Shown: positions 36,806-46,672 of the stretch, one piece after another
Position numbering within the stretch: the stretch's first letter is position 1
Layout: the number at the start of each line of letters is the position of its first letter
From: Halobellus clavatus
GTDB taxonomy: Archaea > Halobacteriota > Halobacteria > Halobacteriales > Haloferacaceae
Direction: 5' to 3'
NCBI RefSeq assembly: GCF_900107195.1
Contig: NZ_FNPB01000001.1
Location: 310,001-374,000 of the forward strand
DNA length: 64,000 bases
Translations under genes and position numbers: made by a program
The notes under the pieces: generated by a model
Told to the model about the DNA's origin: nothing
Seen by the model: the letters and a program-made list of their open reading frames with translations, nothing else
Database searches by the model: none

Positions 36806-37389
36806 TGGACCGCGGCCAGGCCCACACGCTGGAGGCGATCACCGCCGCGATGATTCTCGTCTCGAGTCTCGTCTTCGCGCTGCAGGTGACCGCAGTGACA
36901 CCCCTCACCGGGAGTACGTCGAGCCAACACATCGAGAACCAGCAGGCCGCCGTCGCCGAGGGGCTACTCGCGACTGCGGAGGAGAACGGCACGTTGACGC
37001 CGACGCTCCTGCACTGGAACGACTCGGCCGGGACGTGGCACAACGCGACACAGGACGGATACGTCCAAGGGGCGCCACCGACAGCGTTCGGTGCGACGCT
37101 CGCGGACGCTCTGAGCGACCGTGGCGTAGCCTTCGATCTGACGATGCACTACGTCGACGCGGCCGGCAACCGCAGGAGTCGGGCGATCGTCGATCTGGGC
37201 GAACCGAGTGACCACGCCACTTCGGCGACGCGGCTGGTCACGCTCGAAGACGACGATCGACTCCGAACACAGGGCGGATCGGTCTCGGGCACGACGCTCA
37301 AAAACGCCTCGTACGTCGTCGACGACACCGTCGCAGAACAGAATCTGTACGCGGTCGTGGAGGTGGAGTTAGTCGTATGGCGGATCTGA
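36805..37389 (+). CDS. Pilin-like protein 2 of the pil operon
   Basis: A 194-residue protein starting MDRGQAHTLEAITAAMILVS: a one-turn basic leader, then a single hydrophobic helix to ~residue 30, then a soluble domain with N-glycosylation-type sites (NDS, NAT, NAS). The DRGQ-helix start is the short class III/pilin-type signal seen in these haloarchaeal families (DUF7288-like, from memory). It overlaps pilin-like 1 by one base and the next gene by 13 bases. Confidence 0.78.
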   Translation: MDRGQAHTLEAITAAMILVSSLVFALQVTAVTPLTGSTSSQHIENQQAAVAEGLLATAEENGTLTPTLLHWNDSAGTWHNATQDGYVQGAPPTAFGATLADALSDRGVAFDLTMHYVDAAGNRRSRAIVDLGEPSDHATSATRLVTLEDDDRLRTQGGSVSGTTLKNASYVVDDTVAEQNLYAVVEVELVVWRI

Positions 37390-38327
37390 ACGGCGTCCGT
37401 CGGGGCGGTTCCGATGCCGACCGCGGCCAACTGCTGCTCGTGGGCGCACTCTCGCTCGCGGTGCTCTTCGTCGCGCTCGCACTGCTCTTGAACACCGCCA
37501 TCTACACGGGGAACCTGGCGACGCGCGAGGCCGGTGTCGAGGGGACCGAAGCCATCGAGTACACGTCGGCGTCCCGGGAAGGCGCGGTCGCCGCGATCGA
37601 GTCAGTGAACCGCCGCAACGACAGTTCGCACGCGACGCTGTCCAGCGCACTCCGGGAGACGATGGCGGCCTGGGACGACACCGCCGCACACCACCGGGCG
37701 GTGAACGGCGACGCGGCCAACGCCGCGGTCGTCGGCACCACGAACGGGACGCGAATCCGACAGCGCGAGGCGAACCGGAACTTCTCCAGCGTCGGCGGCG
37801 CGCCGGACTGGACGGTCGTCGACGGCGCGACGGGGATCCGGTCGATCCGGTTCGAGGTCAACGCCACACGGCTCAAAAACGGGCCGACCGACAGTTTCCG
37901 GATGAACGTCTCCTCGGCCGAGGGGACGCGGAGCCTCTCGCTGTACAACAACTCCACGGACGATCCGCGGGCCCTGATCGACGGACCCGAGGGGACGTCG
38001 GTCTGCCCGGCCGGATCGGTGACGGGCGGGACGTTCGCCGTGGACGTCGCGAACGGATCCATCGGCGGCGCGTCTTGCTCAGCGCTGACCCGACTGGACG
38101 ACACCAGCGGGACCGTCACCGTCGAATACGACGATGGTGACGTCGGGGGCGGAGCGTACTCGATGGTCGTCAACGGGACGAGTTCGTCGCTCTCGCTGCC
38201 GGGACTCGCGTCGCCCGGAACGGACGACCCCGACTGGACGGACGCGCTCTACGGCGCGTCGATCCGGATCTCCTACCGGACTCCGCAGTTGGAGTACACG
38301 ACGACGGTGGCGGTGGTGCCCGCGTGA
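37377..38327 (+). CDS. Pilin-like protein 3 of the pil operon
   Basis: A 316-residue protein: short leader with DADRGQ, one helix (LLLVGALSLAVLFVALALLL), a charged helical stalk (NLATREAGVEGTEAIEY...AAIESVNRR), then a beta-rich C-terminal domain with many N-x-S/T sites and a likely disulfide pair (CPAGSV...ASCSAL). This resembles a larger minor pilin or tip subunit (DUF7261-like, from memory). Its end overlaps the next GTG start by 4 bases. Confidence 0.76.
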   Translation: MADLNGVRRGGSDADRGQLLLVGALSLAVLFVALALLLNTAIYTGNLATREAGVEGTEAIEYTSASREGAVAAIESVNRRNDSSHATLSSALRETMAAWDDTAAHHRAVNGDAANAAVVGTTNGTRIRQREANRNFSSVGGAPDWTVVDGATGIRSIRFEVNATRLKNGPTDSFRMNVSSAEGTRSLSLYNNSTDDPRALIDGPEGTSVCPAGSVTGGTFAVDVANGSIGGASCSALTRLDDTSGTVTVEYDDGDVGGGAYSMVVNGTSSSLSLPGLASPGTDDPDWTDALYGASIRISYRTPQLEYTTTVAVVPA

Positions 38328-38857
38328 CGCGAGATCGCGCGGTCTCGATCACCGTCAACTACGTGATCGCGCTGGCGATCACCGCGGTGCTCATTTCGGG
38401 ACTTCTCATCGGCGCTGGCGGCTACGTCGAGGACCAGCGTGAGGCAGTCGTCCGGGAGGAACTGCGCGTCGTCGGCGAGCAACTCGTCGCCGGAATCGAC
38501 GACGCAGATCGGCTGTCTCGAGTCGGTGACCCCGGCGCGGTCCGCGTCGGCATCGATCTCCCAGAACGGGTCGCCGGCGAGACGTACCTGATCGAGGTGA
38601 CCGAGGTGCGACCATCCGGGTCGAATCCGTCGCGTCACGACCTGACGCTCCGCTCCTCGCGGACAGACGTGAGCATCACCCTTACCATCTCGACTCTCGT
38701 AGATCTCGAAGAGACCTCGGTCACCGGGGGATGGACCGCGGTCAGACTCGATACCGGGGGGGCAGCTCACGCGCTCGTGCTCGCAGAGGGCAACGCGTCG
38801 TCGACGCTGGCGCTGACAGCGCCCGAGGCGGACCTGGGGAGGGAGACACTGGGATGA
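38324..38857 (+). CDS. Pilin-like protein 4 of the pil operon
   Basis: A 177-residue protein with GTG start in a GTGA overlap, then MTRDRAVSITVNYVIALAI...GLLIGAGGYVEDQREAVVREEL: one transmembrane helix followed by an amphipathic stalk and a small beta domain. RAVS before the helix resembles the haloarchaeal pilin processing site. DUF7266-like from memory. The stop overlaps the next ATG (ATGA). Confidence 0.76.
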   Translation: MTRDRAVSITVNYVIALAITAVLISGLLIGAGGYVEDQREAVVREELRVVGEQLVAGIDDADRLSRVGDPGAVRVGIDLPERVAGETYLIEVTEVRPSGSNPSRHDLTLRSSRTDVSITLTISTLVDLEETSVTGGWTAVRLDTGGAAHALVLAEGNASSTLALTAPEADLGRETLG

Positions 38858-40377
38858 CATCGCGCGCGCAGTCGTCGAACATCGGACTCGTGCTGCTGTT
38901 GGCACTGACGATCACGAGCGCCGGCGTCGTCGTCGCCATCGGCGGCACGGCACTCACAGACGTCCAGCAGGAGGCCTCGAACGATCGTGCCACCCACGCG
39001 ATGACACTGTTCGACGCCCGGGCGGCCGTCGTCGGACTGGGAGAGGGGTCAGTCCAGACAGTGCGACTGGGCCGGTCGAACGACGGTCAGTACACGGCCG
39101 AGTCCGAGAGCGGGTGGCTCAGGATCAGACACACGAACTACACGGGGACGTCGACTGAGGAGGTCTACAACGCCTCGCTGGGGTCCGTATCGTACCGGAG
39201 CGGCGACACGACGATCGCCTACCAGGGCGGTGGCGTCTGGCGACACCGCAACGGGGGGACGACGATGGTGTCGCCGCCGGAGTTCCACTACCGGGGGACT
39301 ACCCTGACGCTCCCGGTGCTCCGCATCCGCTCGGACGATGCCGCGAGCGGCGGGACCACAGCGACGATCCGGCGCACCGAGGAGACGGTCCGGGTCTTCC
39401 CGAACGAGACCGCAGCGACCGACACCGGCGAGGGTGCGCCCTACGACGTCGATAACCCGGACGGGTCCACGCGGCAGTATCGGAACCCCGTCCGCAACGG
39501 GACCGTCTCGGTGACGGTCCACAGCCAGTTCTACCAGGGATGGGCCGACTACTTCCGAACGCGGACGACCGGCAACGTCTCCGTCGACGACGACAATCGG
39601 ACCGCGACGGTGGTGCTCAAAACGACTCGCGGCGTCGGGCAGTTCGATCTCCCGGCGAAGGGCGAGAGCGTCTCGGTCCGTGGAATCGCAGCGGGCCACG
39701 CCGTCACCGACTTCCAGATCGGCGTGAAGAAGGACAGCGGGACGTTCAACAACCTCGACTTCTCGCTGTACATTCAGGACGGCACGAAGTCCTGGGAGAC
39801 GATGGTCAGCGTCCCGAACGGGATCGGGAACAGCTACTGTCCGAGCGAGTCGCCCGCCGTCCAGTTCCCGGTGCGGATCTATTACTACGATTCGTCGACG
39901 CCGGAAGGCGTGCACCTGTGGGAAAACGAGACGGTCAATTCGAGTACTGGGCCGGTGCAACTCGGCTGCGACGGCAACGATATGATCATCGAGGTCGATC
40001 TCACCGGAGCGGGGCAGACGTTCACGTACAAGGACGGAGATTTCAACGAGGACACCGCACTCGACTGGGAGGCGTACAACGACTCCGCATCACAGGCACC
40101 GAGTCCGACCTCGTTCAACCACACTGGCGACGACGGCGAGAACACGACGTACCGGTTCGGCGATACGCAGAACCTCCGGATCCTCACCCGGCACTACTTC
40201 GCCTTGTTCGATTCCGACTTCGAACTCACCGTCTCTCACGGGCCCGGGAACCGCGGAACCACGCAGATCGACACCAGCGCGTCGAGCGGGACGCTCCGCT
40301 ACAACGCCACCAGCGGGGGCTCGTACATCACGTACCTGCACGTGACCGAGAACAACGTGAGCGTCGCGCTCGACTAA
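38854..40377 (+). CDS. Pilin-like protein 5, large putative adhesin/tip subunit
   Basis: A 507-residue protein beginning MTSRAQSSNIGLVLLLALTI with one helix, a short stalk, then ~440 residues of beta-rich sequence with more than a dozen N-x-S/T sites and two well-separated cysteines (NSYCPSES, QLGCDGND). It is the last and largest of the five overlapping pilin-like genes, so a tip adhesin or major subunit is likely (inference). ATG 38854 overlaps the previous stop by 4 bases. Confidence 0.76.
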   Translation: MTSRAQSSNIGLVLLLALTITSAGVVVAIGGTALTDVQQEASNDRATHAMTLFDARAAVVGLGEGSVQTVRLGRSNDGQYTAESESGWLRIRHTNYTGTSTEEVYNASLGSVSYRSGDTTIAYQGGGVWRHRNGGTTMVSPPEFHYRGTTLTLPVLRIRSDDAASGGTTATIRRTEETVRVFPNETAATDTGEGAPYDVDNPDGSTRQYRNPVRNGTVSVTVHSQFYQGWADYFRTRTTGNVSVDDDNRTATVVLKTTRGVGQFDLPAKGESVSVRGIAAGHAVTDFQIGVKKDSGTFNNLDFSLYIQDGTKSWETMVSVPNGIGNSYCPSESPAVQFPVRIYYYDSSTPEGVHLWENETVNSSTGPVQLGCDGNDMIIEVDLTGAGQTFTYKDGDFNEDTALDWEAYNDSASQAPSPTSFNHTGDDGENTTYRFGDTQNLRILTRHYFALFDSDFELTVSHGPGNRGTTQIDTSASSGTLRYNATSGGSYITYLHVTENNVSVALD

Positions 40378-40411
40378 CACAGCGCGGGCGGCAGTGGCGG
40401 TGCGTCGCTCG

Positions 40412-40804
40412 TTACCGTGGGAACCCCTCGGTGAGGCTGACGACGCCGTTGCCGACCTCGATCACGGCCGTCTCGTCGGGCGCGTCGCCGATACGACACC
40501 GGGTGCGGGCGGTGCGCGCTTCGCCGAGCGTCGCTCGGATCTCATAGACGCCCGGCAGGAGCGTGTTGATCTCGCTCTTCACCGAACCCGGTTCGAGCCG
40601 GTATCGCGTCTCGAAGACTGCCTCGCCGTCAGGCGCGTACACGCCCACCTCGAGATCGCGTGCCGCCTGGTGTTCGTAGCTCCGGACGTGGAGGTCCTCG
40701 CTGTTCAGCGTCAGTGGGTCGACCGCGGCGCCGTCGTCCGGGGTGGTGGTCGCGTTCGCGTCGGTCCGCTTGGAGGAGGATCGCACCGTCTGTTGGGGGG
40801 CCAT
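40412..40804 (-). CDS. Small soluble beta-rich protein beside the pil operon
   Basis: A 130-residue protein with no membrane segment: a ~35-residue polar start, then a predicted beta-sandwich (DLEVGVYAPDGEAVFETRYR ... GVYEIRATLGEARTARTRCR). It could be a carbohydrate-binding or Ig-like domain but no signature is decisive. It converges on pilin-like 5 (34 bp between stops). ATG 40804 is set by a TATA-like AAATACT complement 29 bp upstream. Confidence 0.65.
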   Translation of the reverse strand: MAPQQTVRSSSKRTDANATTTPDDGAAVDPLTLNSEDLHVRSYEHQAARDLEVGVYAPDGEAVFETRYRLEPGSVKSEINTLLPGVYEIRATLGEARTARTRCRIGDAPDETAVIEVGNGVVSLTEGFPR

Positions 40805-40829
40805 ATTCGATACTTGGGGGGCTACCCAC

Positions 40830-40836
40830 AAATACT
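40830..40836 (-). promoter_or_regulatory. TATA-like box of the gene at 40412-40804
   Basis: AGTATTT on the minus strand, centred about 29 bp before ATG 40804; no ribosome binding site is visible. Confidence 0.45.
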
Positions 40837-40887
40837 CACCTGAGGCTCAAACCGTCTTTTGAGTATCAACTCGGGGGTCCTGCCCCG

Positions 40888-41655
40888 CTACTCGAACGAC
40901 GTCGTAATCCGGGTCCACACGATCGTGACGCGCTGGATCCCAGCGATCGTACACGAGGTCGTCCCGGGCGTCCCGGCGGTCGGAGCGCTCACCTCGGTGC
41001 ACGAGAAGCCCAGTGACTCGTAGTGGCGGGCCCACGCGTCCGTGTAGGGGCTCGTTACGTTCACTCGCACGGAGTGGTTGTCCGGATTCGCCTCGTCGTA
41101 GAACACCCGCGGCCCGCTGGTCGCCATCCGGATCCGGACCGTCCCGGAGCCGCCGACGGCGCCCGAGCCGACGTGTTCCTGTTTGACGAGGCGCAACAGG
41201 AGTTGGTCGTCGTCGACGACGATGGGCGTCCCGCGGACGACCGACGCGCTGCCACGTGCGCTGTCGCGGAGCACCGCACCGTTACTGAGCCGGATCTGGC
41301 CGCCGGCCTCAACGTCGTATACGATCGGCGAGAGTCGGTATTCCCACGACTGCGGGGTCCCGCCGCCACCGGGATCAACAGTCACGTTCATCTCGGCGTC
41401 GTCCGCGGACCTGACCGTCGCGCCGGCGATCTTGACCTCGGTCCCGCGGCTCGGGGCCCCCTCGAACAGGTCTAAGACGTTGTCCGCCAGGACGTCGAAG
41501 GCTCGCTGAGCGTTCTCGACCCGCTCGGCGTCACGGGTCGATTCGAGTTCGGAGACGCCGATGGCGTAGACCGTCCCGACGCTGGCGATGACGAGCGAGA
41601 AGATGAGGACGAAACTGACTGTCTCGCTCACCCCACGGTCGCCATCGCTGCGCAT
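40888..41655 (-). CDS. Pilin-like secreted protein with class III-type signal
   Basis: A 255-residue protein starting MRSDGDRGVSETVSFVLIFS: the DRG|VSETV junction is a good match to the archaeal prepilin peptidase (PibD) site, followed by one helix, a coiled stalk (SELESTRDAERVENAQRAFD) and a beta domain with N-x-S/T sites and two cysteines near the end. DUF7289-like from memory. A TATA box 27 bp before ATG 41655 indicates its own leaderless transcript. It probably makes a pilus component used by the neighbouring PilB-PilC machine. Confidence 0.78.
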   Translation of the reverse strand: MRSDGDRGVSETVSFVLIFSLVIASVGTVYAIGVSELESTRDAERVENAQRAFDVLADNVLDLFEGAPSRGTEVKIAGATVRSADDAEMNVTVDPGGGGTPQSWEYRLSPIVYDVEAGGQIRLSNGAVLRDSARGSASVVRGTPIVVDDDQLLLRLVKQEHVGSGAVGGSGTVRIRMATSGPRVFYDEANPDNHSVRVNVTSPYTDAWARHYESLGFSCTEVSAPTAGTPGTTSCTIAGIQRVTIVWTRITTSFE

Positions 41656-41676
41656 ACCTGCAGTTTCGCGCTGACG

Positions 41677-41687
41677 AGGATAAGTGT
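41677..41687 (-). promoter_or_regulatory. TATA box of the pilin-like gene at 40888-41655
   Basis: CACTTATCCTC on the minus strand has its centre 27 bp before ATG 41655, the standard leaderless distance. Confidence 0.55.
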
Positions 41688-41758
41688 GCTGTCGTCCCGG
41701 CCTGTACCGGTCTCTTATATGCGATGACGCGACCACACCCGCAGTGACGTAGCGTTCG

Positions 41759-41799
41759 CCTCACGACGTGTCGCGGGTGTTCGGCACAGCGTCGTGAGG
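41759..41799. repeat. Perfect 10-bp inverted repeat (hairpin) in intergenic DNA
   Basis: CCTCACGACG (41759-41768) and CGTCGTGAGG (41790-41799) are exact inverted repeats. Three more inner pairs (TGT/ACA) form after a one-base bulge, leaving a 14-17 nt GC-rich loop. As RNA it would be a stable stem on either strand. No T-run follows, so it does not look like a plain terminator. Confidence 0.6.
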
Positions 41800-42065
41800 G
41801 CGTCGGCAGCGGGGCGGCCGGCGAGCGGGTGCCGACTGTTCGCCAACGCGGTCCGACAGCGACTGGACTCTCGAAGCGCGCTGGTCGATAGGGGTGCCAG
41901 CCGCCGACAGCGATGCCAAGCGAACTCCGGCGGCTCAGTCGACTCGTCGGACGATAGCAGGGGTTCAATCAGGGATCTGCGGTCGGCCGGGAACGTCGAT
42001 CAGGGGTTCGTCGATCAGGGGTTCGAAACCGGTGAGAGGACGAGGGGAGGGCGCTCGATCGGTCG

Positions 42066-45000
42066 TCAGTCGTCGCTGGTCTGTGCGGCGGTCGGACTGT
42101 CGTCACCGGCGACGGCGGTCGCCGCGGGCGGGAGTTCCTTCCGGACGTCGTCGCGAGCGCGCTCTTCGATGACTTCGGCGTAGGCGTCGGGCATCACCTT
42201 CACGAAGTCGTCGACGACCTCGCTCCAGTCGTCGAGCATCCACTGCGCACGGGTGCTGTCGGTGTAGCCCGCGTGGTTCTCGATCAGCCGACGGAGCATC
42301 TGGAGGTCCGAGTCGTCCAGTTCCGTCGAGAGCGAGACCATTCCGGTGTTGGTCTTCGATTCGAACTCGTCGTCGGGGTCGTAGACGTACGCGATGCCGC
42401 CTGACATCCCGGCCGCGAAGTTGCGGCCGGTGTCACCGAGCACCGCGACGACGCCACCGGTCATATACTCGCACCCGTGGTCGCCGACGCCCTCGACGAC
42501 TGCCTTCACGCCGGAGTTGCGGACGGCGAAGCGTTCGCCAGCGACGCCGTTGACGTAGAGTTCGCCCTGGGTCGCACCGTAGAGGGCGACGTTGCCGATG
42601 AGGACGTTCTCGTCGGCCTCGTAGGCCGCGTTCTCCGGGGTTTCGACGACGATTCGGCCGCCGGAGAGCCCCTTCCCGAGGTAGTCGTTGGCCGCGCCCG
42701 TGAGATCCATCGTCACGCCGCTCGCGAGAAACGCACCGAACGACTGTCCGGCGATGCCGTCGAAGGTACAGTGGATCGTATCGTCCGGGAGCCCCTCGTT
42801 GCCGTGGGCCTTGGAGATCCGGTTCGAGAGCATCGCCCCGACCGCGCGGTCGACGTTCGAGATGTCCGAGTCGATCGCGACGGGCTCGCCCGACTCCAGC
42901 GCGGATTCGGCGCGCTCGATGAGTTCGTGATCGAGTTGCGCCTCGACACCGGCGTGAATCTGCTCTTCGGTCTTCCGCCGCGAGTCGCCGGCGGGTTCGG
43001 CGATGACGTCCGAGAGATCGAGGTGTCGCGCCTTTTCGTGGTCGGTCTCGCGCTGCGTGAGCAGCGACGGTCGGCCGATCATCTCATCGAGCGACGTGAA
43101 GCCGAGATCGGCCATAATCTCGCGCAGTTCCTGCGCGATGAACGTCATATAGTTGATGACGTGATCCGGCTGTCCGGGGAAGCGGTTCCGGAGGTTCTCA
43201 CGCTGCGTGGCGACGCCGACGGGGCAGGTGTTCTCGTGGCACTGTCGAGCCATAACACAGCCCGAGGTGACGAGTGAGGCCGTCCCGAAGACGTACTCCT
43301 CGGCCCCGAGCAGTGCGCCGACGGCGACGTCGCGGCCGGTCTTCATCCCGCCGTCGACGGTGACGCGGATCCGAGACCTGAGGTCCGTCGCGCGCAGCAT
43401 CTGGTTGGCCTCCGCGAGTCCGAGTTCCCACGGCAGGCCCGCGTTCTTGATCGACGTCTTCGGCGACGCCCCGGTCCCGCCGTCGTGGCCCGAGATGTGG
43501 ACGACGTCGGCGTTAGCCTTCGCGACGCCGGCAGCGATCGTGCCGATGCCGGCCTCGGAGACCAGTTTCACGTTGATGTCGGCGTCGGGGTTCGCCGCCT
43601 TGAGATCGTGGATGAGCTGCTTGAGATCCTCGATCGAGTAAATGTCGTGCAGCGGCGGCGGCGAAATCAGGCCCACACCCGGCGTCGCGAAGCGGACGTG
43701 CGCGATCATCTCGTTGACCTTCTTGCCGGGGAGATGGCCGCCCTCGCCGGGCTTCGATCCCTGGGCCATCTTGATCTGGATCTCCTCGGCGTTGGTGAGG
43801 TACTCGGAGGTGACGCCGAAGCGGCCGGAGGCGACCTGCTTGACGTTGCACTCTTTCTCCGTGCCGAACCGCTCTGGCGGTTCGCCACCCTCGCCGGTGT
43901 TTGACTTCCCGCCGAGCCGGTTCATCGCGATGGAGTTGTTCTCGTGGGCCTCCGGTGAGAGGCTCCCGAGCGACATCGCCGCCGTGGAGAACCGTTCGAC
44001 GATGTCCGCGACCGGTTCGACCTCCTCGACAGGGACGGACTCCCGATCGGAGTCGAACTCGAGCAGACCGCGGAGAGTCTGCAGCTCCTCGCTCTGGTCG
44101 TTGATGAGTTCGGCGAACTCCTGGTACTTCTCGTAGTCGCCCGACCGAACCGCCTGCTGGAGCGTACCGACCGTCTGGGGGTTCCACTGGTGGTGTATCC
44201 CGTCGGAGCGGTGCTCGTACTCTCCCTGTCGGTCGAGTTGGGGGTCGTCGCCGTAGGCGACGGTGTGACGGGTCAGGACGTCCTCCTCGATCACGTCGAT
44301 GCCGATCCCTTCGGTCCGGATCTCCGTGCCCTCGAAGTACTCGGCGACGAAATCAGAGTCGAGGCCGACGGCCTCGAAGATCTGCGCACCCTGGTAGGAC
44401 TCGACCGTCGAGATGCCCATCTTGGCCATCGTCTTCAGCAGGCCGTCCTCCAGCGCTTTCTTGTAGGCCGCGATGGCCTCACTCTCGTCTGCGCCGTCGG
44501 GGCCGGCGACGACGTCTGCGATCGTCTGGTAGGCCAGGTAGGGATTCACCGCGTCCGCGCCGTATCCGACGAGTGTGGCGAGGTGGTGTACCTCGCGGGG
44601 GTCACCCGATTCGAGTACGAGTCCGGCGTGGTTGCGGTAGCCGTTCCGGACGAGGCTGTGGTGGACCGCGCCCGTCACCAGAAGGCTCGGAATGGCGACC
44701 CGGTCGGGACCGGCGTTGCGGTCCGACAGCACGATGACGTTCGCGCCGTCTTCGATGGCGGCCGCGGCGTCGTCACGGACCCGTTCGACCGCGGCTTCGA
44801 GATCGGTCCCGCGCTCGTAGGAGATGTCGACGATCGTCGACTTCATCTGATCGCTGTCTCGGTCGCCCAGCGATTTGATGCCAGCCGTCTGTGCGTCCGT
44901 CAGAACGGGTGAGTCGAGGACGAGCTGTCGAGCGTGTTCGGGTGACTCATCGAGGAGGTTCTGCTGCGCCCCGAGCCGTGATTCGAGCGACGTGACCAAC

Positions 45001-46610
45001 TCCTCGCGGATGTAGTCCAGCGGCGGGTTGGTGACCTGCGCGAACAGTTGCTTGAAGTACGTGAACAGGGGTCGGTTGAAGTCCGACAGTACCGACAGCG
45101 GCGTGTCGTCACCCATCGAGCCGACGGGGTCTTTCCCGTCTTCGGCCATCGGTTCGATCAGGTGGCTCAGTTGGTCGTGAGTGTACCCGAACGCGGCCTG
45201 CGCCGCGCGGAGGTGTTCGATCTCGTCGCGGGGCGCGTACTCGTCGCTATCGGCCAGTTCGTCGAGTTGGCGCTGTTCCGTCTCGACCCACTCGCCGTAC
45301 TTCTCGTCGGTCAGCGACTCGAAGACTTCCTCGTCGGGAATGACCCGGCCCTCGTCGGGGTCGGCGACGAATAGTTGGCCGGGCTGGAGTCGTCCGCGGG
45401 TCTCGATCTCACTCGGGTCCGTGTCCAGCGCGCCTACCTCGCTGGCCATCACGAGCGTGTTGTCCGTGGTCACGTCGTAGCGGCAGGGCCGCAGCCCGTT
45501 TCGGTCCAGGACGGCCGCGACGCGGTCACCGTCGGTGGCGGCGACGAGTGCGGGGCCGTCCCACGGTTCGAGCAGCGAGGCGTGGTAGTCGTACCAGTCG
45601 CGGCGGTCCTCGTCCATCCGGTCGTCGCCGCGGTAGGCCTCGGGGATCAGCATCCGGAGGACGTGCGGCAGGTCGCGACCGCCCTGCAGGAGCAGTTCGA
45701 CGGCGTTGTCGACGGAGGCGGTGTCGGACTGGTCGGGGTCGTTGATCACCGGCTTCAGCGTCTCGAGGTCCTCGCCGAAGTCGGGGTGTTCGAGATCCGT
45801 CTCCCGGCTCCGCATCCAGTTGATGTTGCCCTGGATAGTGTTGATCTCGCCGTTGTGGATGATGTGTCGGTACGGGTGGGCGAGGTGCCACGCGCCGAGG
45901 GTGTTCGTCGAGAATCGCGCGTGGACGAGCGTGAGGGTCGTCTCGAGCCGTTCGTCGGCGAGATCGAGGTAGTACTCGGCGAGCTGATCGCCTTTCAGGA
46001 GACCCTTGTAGACGAGCGTCTTCCGCGAGAGCGAGCAGATGTAGAACCGTGCCGCCCCCGCCGAGTCGAGTTCCTCGACTTCGTTCTCGACCGCGCGGCG
46101 CGCGACGTACAGCGCTCTGTCGAACTCGTCGTCGGAGAGATCGCCGTTCGGGACGACAAACGCCTGCCAGACGTCGGGTTCGGATTCGAGCGCGGTGGCG
46201 CCCAGATCGGAGTTGTCGGTCGGGACGTCGCGCCAGTGGCGGACGTTCAGCCCGTGCTCCGAGAGGATGCGCTCGAAGATAGCGATGAGTCCCTCGCGGG
46301 CGGCGTCGTCCTGCGGCATAAAGATCGAGCCGACGGCGTACTGGTCGGGAAGCTCGGTATCGACGACAGCATCGAAGAACTCGTCGGGGCGTTGTACCAT
46401 AATTCCGGCCCCGTCGCCGGTGTTCTGTTCGGCACCGGTGGTACCGCGGTGTTCGAGGTTCTCTAAGAGTTCTAGGCCGTCCGCGACGGTCTCGTGCGAT
46501 CGGCCACCGTCGAGATCGATGACGGCGCCAACGCCGCAGTTCGACCGCTCGTCCGTCGGGTCCGCGAGCCCGACGGACTCGCCAGTCGTGTGTTTGTGTG
46601 GCTTGGTCAT
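42066..46610 (-). CDS. gltB: Glutamate synthase, large subunit
   Basis: A 1514-residue GOGAT. The class II glutamine amidotransferase domain begins at Cys25 (SNCGVGAVID), so a 24-residue propeptide is expected to be cleaved. The FMN domain contains GEGGEPPERFGTEKECNVKQ, GSKPGEGGHLPGKKV and the cofactor run HDGGTGASPKTSI. The 3Fe-4S site is CVMARQCHENTC (Cx5Cx4C). The C-terminal beta-helix has repeated GxxxGG turns (GGIAYVYD). It makes two glutamates from glutamine and 2-oxoglutarate. No small subunit (gltD) is adjacent; ferredoxin or a distant partner may supply electrons. ATG 46610 is chosen over 46694 because a 5' region with AT-rich boxes lies between. Confidence 0.95.
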   Translation of the reverse strand: MTKPHKHTTGESVGLADPTDERSNCGVGAVIDLDGGRSHETVADGLELLENLEHRGTTGAEQNTGDGAGIMVQRPDEFFDAVVDTELPDQYAVGSIFMPQDDAAREGLIAIFERILSEHGLNVRHWRDVPTDNSDLGATALESEPDVWQAFVVPNGDLSDDEFDRALYVARRAVENEVEELDSAGAARFYICSLSRKTLVYKGLLKGDQLAEYYLDLADERLETTLTLVHARFSTNTLGAWHLAHPYRHIIHNGEINTIQGNINWMRSRETDLEHPDFGEDLETLKPVINDPDQSDTASVDNAVELLLQGGRDLPHVLRMLIPEAYRGDDRMDEDRRDWYDYHASLLEPWDGPALVAATDGDRVAAVLDRNGLRPCRYDVTTDNTLVMASEVGALDTDPSEIETRGRLQPGQLFVADPDEGRVIPDEEVFESLTDEKYGEWVETEQRQLDELADSDEYAPRDEIEHLRAAQAAFGYTHDQLSHLIEPMAEDGKDPVGSMGDDTPLSVLSDFNRPLFTYFKQLFAQVTNPPLDYIREELVTSLESRLGAQQNLLDESPEHARQLVLDSPVLTDAQTAGIKSLGDRDSDQMKSTIVDISYERGTDLEAAVERVRDDAAAAIEDGANVIVLSDRNAGPDRVAIPSLLVTGAVHHSLVRNGYRNHAGLVLESGDPREVHHLATLVGYGADAVNPYLAYQTIADVVAGPDGADESEAIAAYKKALEDGLLKTMAKMGISTVESYQGAQIFEAVGLDSDFVAEYFEGTEIRTEGIGIDVIEEDVLTRHTVAYGDDPQLDRQGEYEHRSDGIHHQWNPQTVGTLQQAVRSGDYEKYQEFAELINDQSEELQTLRGLLEFDSDRESVPVEEVEPVADIVERFSTAAMSLGSLSPEAHENNSIAMNRLGGKSNTGEGGEPPERFGTEKECNVKQVASGRFGVTSEYLTNAEEIQIKMAQGSKPGEGGHLPGKKVNEMIAHVRFATPGVGLISPPPLHDIYSIEDLKQLIHDLKAANPDADINVKLVSEAGIGTIAAGVAKANADVVHISGHDGGTGASPKTSIKNAGLPWELGLAEANQMLRATDLRSRIRVTVDGGMKTGRDVAVGALLGAEEYVFGTASLVTSGCVMARQCHENTCPVGVATQRENLRNRFPGQPDHVINYMTFIAQELREIMADLGFTSLDEMIGRPSLLTQRETDHEKARHLDLSDVIAEPAGDSRRKTEEQIHAGVEAQLDHELIERAESALESGEPVAIDSDISNVDRAVGAMLSNRISKAHGNEGLPDDTIHCTFDGIAGQSFGAFLASGVTMDLTGAANDYLGKGLSGGRIVVETPENAAYEADENVLIGNVALYGATQGELYVNGVAGERFAVRNSGVKAVVEGVGDHGCEYMTGGVVAVLGDTGRNFAAGMSGGIAYVYDPDDEFESKTNTGMVSLSTELDDSDLQMLRRLIENHAGYTDSTRAQWMLDDWSEVVDDFVKVMPDAYAEVIEERARDDVRKELPPAATAVAGDDSPTAAQTSDD

Positions 46611-46672
46611 AGGCTCTCTAGTGACTGCCCCGTAAAGCATCTTCTCCTGTAAGCATAAGGGTTCACTAACCA

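Larger units (their letters stand above)
41656..42065. other. 410-bp gene-free stretch between pilin-like gene and glutamate synthase
   Basis: No convincing coding frame: open frames here lack codon bias and homology. It contains the pilin-gene promoter, a strong hairpin (41759-41799) and a short direct repeat, GATCAGGGGTTCG at 41998-42010 and 42013-42025. A plus-strand TCTTATATG at 41713 could be a TATA box for an RNA, but nothing follows that I can name. Confidence 0.6.
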
